In this document: one piece after another, positions 41,885 through 51,781 of the stretch
Numbering within the stretch: position 1 is the first letter of the stretch
Layout of the letters: every line of letters begins with the position of its first letter
DNA from: Scenedesmus sp. ARA3
Lineage: Eukaryota; Chlorophyta; Chlorophyceae; Sphaeropleales; Scenedesmaceae
DNA: 55,042 nucleotides
Direction of reading: 5' to 3'
Assembly (NCBI GenBank): GCA_004335835.1
Contig: RWJK01001835.1
Location: forward strand, 6,355 to 61,396
Notes under the pieces: model-generated
What the model was told of the DNA's origin: nothing
What the model saw: the letters and a program-made list of their open reading frames with translations, nothing else
Database searches by the model: none
Translations under genes and position numbers: made by a program

Positions 41885-44800
41885 CTCCTACTGCCTGCTG
41901 CAGGTGGGCTCATTGGAGGCGATACCGCCGGTGGGGACACCGCAGGACTCGCCCCGCTGGCGGTGCTGCTGTTGCTGCTGTCAGCTTTGCTGCCGCCACT
42001 GCTGCTGCTCCTGTGGAACAAGTAGTGCATGCTGCTGCTTAGCAAACCTGTGAAACCAGCTGAACCACCACCACCAGCAGCAACAGCAGCAGCAGCGGGC
42101 TGGGCGGGAGGTGATGCACCATCAACTGACCGCCTGCTGCTACTGCTCAAGCGCTGCTGCCCATCTGCACTGGCACTACGTGCTGGCAGCTGCAGCTGCT
42201 GCTGCTGCTGCTGCTGAGACTGCTCTGCTGCGACCTCTGCTGGACTTGCCACCATAACAGCCCGCATGTCTGGCTCACTGGCAGACAGCAGAGGGGCAGT
42301 GCTGGCAGCCGCACCTGCGGCAGCCTCTGCAGCAGCACCAGCAGCAGCCTCTGCAGCAGACCCAGCAGCAGCCTCTGCATCAGCAGGGACATGCTCTGCT
42401 GTTGCTGCCGATGCCCCTTGTGAGCTGCAGGGCTCTGCCTCCTCCTCTGCCACCTCTGTGATTCCAGCTATGCCAGCGCCAACACCATCGTCGTCTGTTG
42501 TGACACTTGCGGCAGCGGCGGGGGCAGCGACCACGGAGGGTGGTTGCTGCGCTGTGCCCTTGCTGCTCTTGCTGCCCTCGTCTGCCTCTTTTGCTGCCTC
42601 TGCTTTATGGAACCCTGCTTCACTTGCTGGACCCCCACTGCTGTCATGTTCAGGGCCAGCAGGGCAAGCAACTGCATCGTCAGAGCTGCTGGCAGCCTCT
42701 CCTTGCGCTGCAGCTCCCTGCTCTGCTCCTGCTGTTGCAGGTGGCCCTGCTGCAGCTGAGGCAATGCTGCCAGCTGCTACTTGTGTCTCCTGTTGCTGCT
42801 GCTGCTGCTGTTCCACAGGCAGCTGCTCTTCTTGCTGCTGCTGCTGCACATGAGGCTGCTCCTGTACAGCTTGCGCACCAGCTGGCAGCTGCTGCTCGTC
42901 TTCCTCTGCTTCTGGCTGCTGCACTGCGGATGTCACACCACCACCACCATCATCTCTACCAGCAGGAGCAGCTGAGGCTTCAGCGCCATAGGCTGCAAGC
43001 TCCCCGCCCAGGAGATTCAACTCACTGCTGCTTGCCTGCTGTGCTGCTGCAAGCTCCTTCCTGCCTGCAGCCTCATCTAGTTGCCTGACCAACCCTGGAG
43101 CAACAGCACTGCTGCTGCTCCTGTTGTCAGCTGCAGCAGCGCCTGCTGTGTCGGCCACTGGGCGCTGCTGGTGGGGTGCAGTAGCAGCAGCAGGCCTCAT
43201 GCTGCTGGCAGCTGGTGCGCCAAAGAAGCTTGGCGCCTGTGTCGCATCAAGCACAAACGCAGGCGCCACAGACTGCAGCAAGCCAGTAGCAGGCGCTGCA
43301 TCACCTGCTGTTACTGCTGCAGGTGCCACTGCAGGGTCAACCTCCTTGCTTGGCTGCTGCTGTTGCTCTGGCGGTTGCTGCTGTTGCTGCTGGAGGCTCT
43401 GAAGAGCCATGCTGCCAGTGAAGTGTGCTGCTAGCTGTGCCTCCAGCTGAGCAATGCGTGCCTCATATCCAGACACATCTGAAGCCAGGGCTGAGCAGCG
43501 AGCGTCCAGGCACGCCACGAGCTCATCCTTGGCAGCCAGCGCAGCCTGCGATGCAGCAAGCAGCAGTGGTGAGGGCAAGTAATGAAAGAGCACGCATGGG
43601 CCAACCGCAATACAGCAATCAAGCAGGCAGGCGATCAAGAGCGGGCAATGCACTGCTGGTAAAGCAACCTACTGTCCCTGCTACTGCTGTCTCTGCCCAA
43701 GCCATGTTGCCTATGAGACACATCTCTCACCTGCACAGGAGCCAGCACCAGCGCTTGCTGCGCCGCCACTGCTGATGCCTACAACTCCCTTGCTAAACAT
43801 GGCAGCAAACGCTCTAGCTGCACAGCTGACAGGAACCGGGCCACAGCTTCAGCTTGCTGCACTGCTGCAATGCCAGTCACAATATTGTTACTAACCCCTA
43901 CAGCTCCTGCGGCCGCTGCTCCAGCCATGCTGCCCCAATAACAATACACGAAGACACACATCTCTCACCTGGACAGGAGCCAGCACCAGTGCCTGCTGCG
44001 CTGCCACTGCCGCCGCCTGCTCCTCGCCTGCCTGCTGCAGCTGCTCCAGCGCTGCCGCAACACTCGGCAGCGGCGCCGCCACACTGGCAGGCACAACAGG
44101 CGTCCCGCCGTGCCCATACGCCTTGCCAGGGGCTGCTGTAGAGGCACTGCTGCTCGGGCCAGCAGCAGCTGCTGCCGGCTCCCCTGCATGTGCTGCTGCT
44201 GCTGCTGTCGATGCGGCGAGGCTGATGCTGCCTGCAACAGCAGCACCAGGCGCTTGGGATGCCACCATCACAGAAGCACTGCCAGCAGCACTGCGCAGCC
44301 CAGTTACTGCTGCTGCCTCCTCCCCTAGCTCCTTTGCTGCCTGCTGTGCTAACAGCGCAGCAAGTTCTGCCCGGAGCCTTGCATTTTCAAGCGCCAGGTT
44401 GCTGCCTGGCCCTGAGCCTGCACCTACACCGGGAGGGTCACCAGCAGCACCTGCTGCTGCTTCTTGCCTGCCTGGCAGCCCCCAGGTGGATACCAGCATG
44501 CTTGCACCTGCTGCTGCTGCTGCTGCAGCACTGCCGGCTCTGCTGCCCGCTGGACCCTGCACACTACTGCTGCTGCCAGCACCAGCTGCTATGCCAGATG
44601 ATGATGCAGCCTTGCTGCTGCTGGTGCCTGCAGCTGCATCTCCTGCGCCTGCTGGCTGCTCTGCAGCAACTGCTGCTGCTGCCGCTGCTGCCTCCGCTGC
44701 TTGGTGGATGGCTGCTGGCAGGCGTGCTACATCTGCTGGAGTGACTGGCAGCAGGAAGGCATCTGAGGGCGGCACGCTGACCTGCATGGTGCAAGCCGAC

Positions 44801-47800
44801 AGCAGAACAGGTCACCCTTAGCATGTGAGGACTATCGAAGGATAGCAGGCATAGACAGACGAGTGAGTGGGCCCTTCCATGCGCAAGCAGGTGGCTGCAT
44901 ACGCGGATGTTGGCGCTGCAATGCAGCGCTCACCGTGCAGTGTGGCGGCTCCTGCAGCAGCCCTGCTTGGGCCAGCAGCTCAAGTGGCAAGTGCCTCTCC
45001 AGCTGCCTCCTCACACTTTCCCTCTTGCTGGCCTCCTTGGCTGTGATGCGCCCGCAGTGCTCAGCCAGGCGTGCTGCTTGTCCTGCAAACATCTCCTGCC
45101 AGGCGGCGCGCCGCGCGCACTCGGCGAGAGCCAGGCGGTATGCAGCGGGCAGCCTGCAATGCATCACCAAAGGCGGCAGCAGCAGCAGCTTCGGCATGAT
45201 ATCATAGGGCGCGCGGCCAGGACCGGGCGGTATGCAGCAGGCAGCCTGCAAGGCGTTCAACCACGCAGCGCCAGACAGCCGCACCAAAAGCAGGTTTAGC
45301 AGACCACGACGACAGATGCCGGAGCCAGTATGCAACGCTGCATAATTGAAGTGCTAGAGCTCCTGAGGCAACACGAACATGATGTGAGACTGCACTGGAG
45401 TACAGCACAAACATTGCTTGCGGTCCGATGCTTGCGCCAACAAGACAGAGCAACCTACCTCGTGGCGGCCTGTAGCTCGTTGAATGCTGCTGCCTGCCGC
45501 GACAACACCTCTTGAAAAACAGCCAGCTTGTGCTTCATGTCGCGTATGCGGCTCTGCTGCGCAGCGATGCCCTGCAGCTGCTGCAGCACATCCCTTGTCA
45601 TGCGGCCTTTCGCATCCCCGCAGCGTAGCAGAAACTCTGCTATGCTGCCATCTGCCTGCCGCACACGAGGCAGCAGCGCGTGCAGGTGGTTGTCATGCAT
45701 GGTGTCGACTGCTGCGCAGGTGTCATGCACGGCAGCACCGCTCAGGCTGGCACCTCCTGCAGAGCCGCCTAGCTGCGCCACTACGTCTTCGACAAGCTGC
45801 CGCACAGTCAGCAAGTCCTTAGACAACACCTGCAGCAGCAGGAATGTTGCAAAAGGCACAGAAGATAATGAGTGCCCTGATTGTGCTGCGCGCAGACGCT
45901 GCTTCAGCGACATGCATGCACCATTGCTGAAGAACCAACGCAAGCATCTCCAAGCAGGCCCCTGGGGGTTTGCAATGTCAGAAAAAGCAGAGAAGGCAGA
46001 GAGAGCTGTGCTACGCATGGCCAGTACGTCAGACCACAAGCTCCCACCTGCACGATGCTGCCCTGCTCATCTATGAGCCCCTCCGCTTCGTTCAGCGCCA
46101 ACCCCAGCGCGTCAAGGTCCACTGAGGGCGCTTGCAGGAAGAGCCGCTCCACCTCGCAGCGCAGCAGCTGGAACACAGCCTCCAGCTCAGACACCTGAAG
46201 ACCAACAGCAGCAACACATGCACAATAACATTCAACTGCTTGAATCAGCATGCGTTTGAGCTGCTGTTATTTTAGAGGCACTTCATCCAAATGCGTTCAG
46301 GAAAAAACTGTGTGGATTGTCCCAACAGGCAGCAGCATGCCAGCCTGCAGACAGCATGCGTGCCGCCAACCCTGCAGTCAGCAACTCACATGCGACGGTT
46401 GATGCGAACTTCTGAACTACAATGTCGACCCGCTGCGCACCTTCTGTGCAAAGTGGTCGTGGCTGCGGCTGCAGCTCTCCTGCCACTCCGCCAGCCGTGC
46501 CCTGTTCGGCTGCAAGTCAGCAAGCACGCGCCAGCTGGGGCCAACCAGCAGCTGCGGAAGCTCCACAGCCGCCATTGCTGCTGACAGGCTGGCAAACTGC
46601 GACAGCAGCTTGGTGTGGTGCCTGTGCTGCGCCACATACCTGCATAGTGGTGCGGAGCAGGGATGCTGAGTGCTGCTGTGTAACACCGACCCATGAATTG
46701 AAAAGCAGCACATGGTGCACAGAGGCACGCCAGCATCTACTGTACCCGCTGCTGCTGCATGGCAATATGCACATGGGTGCTGCCAAGCCCATGCACATGA
46801 ATAATATGTGCAGCTGCTGCTGCTGCTGGTGCTGCCTGCTTAGTTGCCTGAGTAGAATGCCACTTACTTGTCCACAAAGCTGGCATACATCGAGGCGATG
46901 TAGTTGTAATGTGACTCCACATTTGCGCGTGCTGCGTCTGCTGCCCGGGCCTGCACCTCCTGCTCACTCATCAGCTGCCGGCACCTGTTGCGGCAGCACA
47001 TGCAGGCACAACACAGTGCATTTGCGTTGTTGGAACCTTTGCGGTTGCACAGCAGAAAAGGACGAACAAAGTTGCTCAATCGGCGCACTAACCAACAGAG
47101 CCGACTGGAAAGCTGCAACAACAGTCGATGCCGCCATGGCCTGCACCTGCTGCTCACTCATCAGCTGCCGGCACCTGTCGCAGCACAGCGCAGTTGCAGT
47201 GTTGGCACATGTGGGGTGCACAGCCCACGCAGGGCAAAGGGAGACAATCGCAGACCAAGGTACCAGCTCTATGTTGCCGTGAAAGCAAAATCTGATCACG
47301 TACACCTGTTGTAATGTCACTGCGGCACGCAACCTGTGCAGCCGCTGCCGGCTGGCCTCCTAGTATGCTTGCCTCTGCAAGCTGCTGTGTGACCCGCGCC
47401 CCAAGCGTCTAAAGTCTTGACACTGTGAACTTTAAAACCTGCACATGCAACCTACTATGCTAACTCACCTGTGCAGCCGCTGCTGGCTAGCCTCCCAGAA
47501 TGCCCGCTCCTCTCCAAGCTGCTGCGTGAACTGCGCCTCATAGTCTGGCAGCACTCATGTGTACCGTGAACCCCAGATCCCTATGACAACTCACCTGTGC
47601 AGGCGCTGCTGGCTTGCCTCCCAATAAGCGCGTGCCTCGCCTAGCTGCTGCGTGAAGTGTGCTTCATAGTCTGGCAGTGCTCTGATCAGCGGAAACATAG
47701 CCTCTACCCACCTGTGGAGCCGTTGCTGGCCTGCCTCCCAATAAGCTCGCGCCTCCCCCAGCTGCTGCGTGAACTGTGCCTCATAGTCTGGCAGTGCCCG

Positions 47801-48960
47801 TATCAGCGGGCTGTGTGCTGACTGCAGCGGGTGGCGCAGGCCCACTGAGGGCAGCCCAGGCACTGCACACATCAAGGCAGCAGCAGCAGTGCGATGTGAT
47901 GTTTGACGGCAACATGCATAAGACAGCAAGCAGCTGTCGTTTTCAAAAACTAGCAGCTTGCCCACTGCCAGGCAGAATACGCAATCAACAACTGCAGTTT
48001 GTATGTTGGGGTTGTCTGGCATTTGAAGACAGACACTGCCCTTCAATATTGCATCTTCAAGTTCACCTGTGACCTCCAGCATTGGGAGCGGCTCCGCAGG
48101 GGGCGGTGCCGCTCCTGGGCGCAGGTATGCCTTGTGGTACAGGAACACTGGCTGGTCCTCCGCTGCTGCTGGGTCAGCCTGCACACAGCAGGTTGAAGAT
48201 GTGAATCAGCTAGAAGAACATGACGGCAGTACTGCTAAACATGAGCATGAGCACTCCCGCATCACACGAAAGTGCTGTATCAGCTGCCAAACAGGAGCGC
48301 TGGGCAGCTGTAAACACATGCATGCCATTAAAGGGCTGGCTGTGCTGCAACATAGACATCTGCTTGACATGACAACTTGAAGGAACTCAAAGGCCCCAAG
48401 GAATGCCACAAATATGACAAACAGGTTGAAATACCCAGCATGTTTGCTGACACAAAGTGCAGGAGCACTCACCACTGGCAGCTTGTATGCTGACAGGGGC
48501 TTAGCTGGATCCAGCCTTGCGCCATGGCACATCACAATTTGATCGGAAACTGCGATGCTGGTGAAGGCCACCAGCGCTTGCTGCACTGCATCCACCCTGC
48601 AAGTTTCAAGGAACACCACCAACATGCGTGCATGAACAGACATATCAGATGGCAGCTTGATGCATCCATAGCTGAAAGACGGAATAAACATGTTCATTAA
48701 ATGCGGTCCTGCAAGGTTGCTGGCTTGCTGGGCATGCGATACACGGGCATGTCTGACTCAGTCTGAGCCAGTGCAACTTGTGAAGCCTAGCTTCCAAATC
48801 AAGGGCCGTCAAGTGTTTCTGACAGCTCATTAAATATAAATGCAAGCTCGCAAGAGCCTTCCCAGGCAAGCTTCATCACGAACCTTGTTGCTCCTTGAAC
48901 GTCCAGCTGCAATGTCCTGCCATCGTGAGCCACCAGCACTAGCAATATGCTGGTGCTCAT
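41749..48960 (-). CDS. ATG11: ATG11/FIP200-like autophagy scaffold
   Basis: Eleven exons in consistent phase give 1375 residues: 48960-48884, 48596-48473, 48178-48067, 47862-47712, 46984-46868, 46639-46441, 46194-46048, 45829-45459, 45153-44934, 44781-43969 and 43545-41749. Residues 1-95 are a ubiquitin-like domain (ILLVLVAHDGRTLQLDVQGA; LDPAKPLSAYKLP). Then the ATG17-like helical part: SPLIRALPDYEAQFTQQLGE, CRQLMSEQEVQARAADAARA, LSKDLLTVRQLVED, and AAYRLALAECARRAAWQEMF ... LELLAQAGLLQEPP, matching plant ATG11 in order. In plants ATG11 scaffolds the ATG1-ATG13 kinase complex. Residues 507-1375 are mostly poly-Ala/Gln/Ser with two short coiled coils (ALENARLRAELAALLAQQAA; GYEARIAQLEAQLAAHF). 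I see no C-terminal ATG11 domain. The start gives a tight UBL; exon 1 is only 77 bases. Confidence 0.85.
43725..43780 (-). repeat. Decoy copy of ATG11 exon 10 end
   Basis: A copy of AAQQALVLAPVQ plus gtgagag ends near 43729, about 240 bases past the true boundary at 43969. Confidence 0.9.
45205..45250 (-). repeat. Decoy copy of ATG11 exon 9 start
   Basis: tgcag plus CTGCCTGCTGCATACCGCC starts near 45248, about 95 bases upstream of the true exon at 45153, then decays. Confidence 0.85.
47110..47176 (-). repeat. Decoy copy of ATG11 exon 5 start
   Basis: acag plus GTGCCGGCAGCTGATGAGTG (CRQLMSEQQVQAMAA) begins near 47174, 190 bases upstream of the true exon at 46984. Coding identity is high for about 45 bases. 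Confidence 0.9.
47334..47690 (-). repeat. Three decoy copies of ATG11 exon 4 end
   Basis: Copies of LPDYEAxFTQQLGExRAxWE and QQRLH plus donor end at 47595, 47469 and 47334, against the true boundary at 47712 (spacing 117, 126 and 135). The nearest copy is almost intact; the farthest is worn (TPAARLVC-like). Confidence 0.95.
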
Positions 48961-49570
48961 CTGGATGGCTACTGCAGCAAGCTCGCGCCCAGATACAGTT
49001 TGCGCTGCTTGCTAGCTGTACTGTGCTACCTCATGCTGAAATGATTTCGTCTCGTTGGGAAACCAACAAGATTATCGAGGATCCAAAACAGATCCCTGTG
49101 CGCCTTCTACAAGCAACCTTGCCCAGACACGAGTTCCCCATGACCAGCAGGTTGAACACCACGGGTTCAGGGCACAAGTAGAGGGAATGGGCCCGTGAGC
49201 AGCACAGCTATCAGCAGCACAGTTATCAGCAAGTGTGTGCTGCCAGTTTCAAAGTGCCGCCGTTGGGCCTGACTGTGCACACATGAGGTCAACCGTTTCT
49301 TACACTCCAGCAGCTGGCTGCATGGTCACATGCGTGCCCTAGCTAGGTGCCGCTATAGCGGCTGGGCGCATAGAGTACCATTGAGACTGGCCGGTATCAC
49401 AACTGAAAACACTCGATGCAGTGGCCCTGCCGTCCCGGGCGCTGCAGCACATGTCACATTACGTGTAAACTGCAAACTCTCCATCCACAATGGTCCTGGC
49501 ACTGCTGCACAGTGCTGCCACGTACTGTTACTGCATCTTGCCCACTGCCCTAAACCTCATGCCGCATGCC
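48961..49570. other. Short intergenic region between RsmG and ATG11 (both minus)
   Basis: 610 bases hold the RsmG 3' UTR and the ATG11 promoter. TTACA at 49300-49304 (TGTAA on minus) lies 267 bases past the RsmG stop and is a good poly(A) candidate. Confidence 0.45.
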
Positions 49571-51750
49571 TTAAAGTGGCTTCTTGCTTGGTGTGCCTGG
49601 TGCCCGAGGGTACTTTGCTGGCGTGCTGCCTGTCTTAGCCACCACCACAGCTGTGCGCTGCCCCTCTGGGGCCCATGACTCCACCAGTTCTACTGCCTGC
49701 AGCTTGCCTCCCAGCTTGGCAAGAGCGGGTTTTGCAGCTGCCACTTCTTCCTGAAGGGGCAGATAGAAGGGGGCAGAAGCGGCATAATGTCAAAGACGCA
49801 TATGACGAAAGCAGAACAGCATGCTTGCCTCCCAGCTTGACAAGAGCGGGCGCGGCAGCTGCCACTTCCTCCTGCAAGACATGTATAAAGGACAGCAGCA
49901 CCGTGTCAAAGCGCATAGCAACGGAGCAAAGCTGCCTTCCCTTGCCTCCTACTAGTGCTACCACTGCTGTGCGCTGGCCCTCTGGCGCCCATGACTCCAC
50001 CAGTTCTACTGCCTGCAGCTTGCCTCCCAGCTTGGCCAGGGCTGGCTTGGCAGCAGCCACTTCCTCCTGCAAGGACATGGGACAGCAGACAGCAGCAACG
50101 CATGGTCAAGCTGCAAACTGTGCTGACAGAGCTGCATGCACAGGAATACCTCTCACTTCCAGAGTTTGAAAAAACCTGCGACCTGGCCATGTTCCCACAA
50201 CGCGTTTTGTATCACGCAAATCCTGCACACTGCATCATGTTGACGCCAGCTTGGGTCCTCTGCTTGCAGGTAGAATGCAAAACTGTGCAACCTCTCATCC
50301 ACAACAGCATCACATGCCGTCAGTGCTTATGCTGACTTGTGAACTATTGATCACGAGCCACCCTGCAACAGTCGTGAACCATCACTAAGCATAGTGAACA
50401 GATAACAGTCCGCTTGCACGTGCTGCTGGCAGCGTACCTGGTTGTGTGCTCCCTTCGCCACCACCCACACAGCTCGCCAAGCTGGACCAGCAAAATGTTA
50501 CGCTGCAACTGTGATGCTTACCTGTGTGTTCGCTCCCTTGGCAGCCACCCACAGCCCGCTACGAAGATGCAAAAGGCAGGCACAGCACATCATGGAGATG
50601 TAATCGTGCATAATTTGCACCACCTGGGGGTTTGCTCCCTTTGCCACCACCCCCAGCCCATCAGACAATGCGCAAAGCAGGCACAGCACATATTTGAGGC
50701 GGAAGCGTGCATAACTTGCACGCACCTGTGGGTTTGCTCCCTTTGCCACCACCCACAGCCCACCAGACAATGCGCAAAGCAGGCACAGCACATAATTGAG
50801 GCGTAATCCAGCATAACTTGCACGCACCTGTGGGTTTGCTCCCTTGGCCGCCACCCACAGCCCCCCGGGCTTCACAAAAGGCAGGCACAGCATACTATCA
50901 AATGGTGTACTGAAGAATATCTTGCAAACATTGCTCGCACCTGAGGGTGCGCTCCCTTTGCCGCTACCCACAGCCCGCCGGGCCTTACAAAGGGCAGGCA
51001 CAGCTCTGACAGCACCCGCAGCTCAGCGACAGCACGCGCGACAGCCAGGTCGTAAGCCTGCACATGTAAAGCGGCCAAGCAAAAGACAAACAGGATGTGG
51101 AAACGGGTTGTTGCGCCAGGCGCGTTCATATGCTCGTATGTGCAAACCATGTGCAAATGACGGGTGTGTGGCAATCAAGTGCTTGCCAGCCAACAGCCAT
51201 GCCACGGTGGTAGAGGGCATATGGGCTGGTGAGCACCGAGAATGTGCAGTTAGCAACAACAGCATAGCCTTGGCCTGTCCAGCTGGCTTGACAGAGTGTC
51301 ACTCACGTCTCTCAGCTCAGCCTTCCTGCCTCCCTCCTCGGCCCTGGCCCACACCACAGTAACATTGTCCAGCCCTGCACAGCCACGACAAAGGAAAGCA
51401 GCGGCAACAGCACACAATGATCATAACATATCAATTGCAGCCAACCAGCATGCTGCCTACACCACGGACCCATTGTCCAGCCCTGCACATGGCATAGCAA
51501 GCAAACAGCAAGCAGCGCCAGCACACATCAGTCAGTAAAGCATGCTTGAAGTATCATAAGAAATTGTGAGCACCATGCCAGCTGATACTTGTGTAATTTT
51601 GCAAGCTTATGTGTGAGCACACAGATGACAACTCCAACGTCTGCAATCATCAAGGCGTCTCTGCTGTTGTCACCCACCCAGCATGTCTGCGGTCGCCTGC
51701 AGGAAGTCGCAGCGCTTGCGCAGAGAGTCAAGCAGCGTCACCTGGTGGCG

Positions 51751-51781
<31 letters not shown>

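Noticed and set aside
42266..42853. 195-codon Ala/Ser/Cys-rich plus-strand ORF
   Set aside because: Antisense shadow of the low-complexity ATG11 exon 11.
41749..43653. A 634-residue minus-strand ORF starting MHCPLLIACLLDCC, looking like a signal peptide
   Set aside because: The first ~36 codons are intron read-through. The real exon starts at 43545 after a CAG acceptor, in phase with the ATG11 exon at 44781-43969.
50498..51001. ORF with repeated [13 protein letters not shown], suggesting a repeat protein
   Set aside because: These are tandem exon 5 end decoys of RsmG. Each is followed by a donor, and the repeats are intronic.
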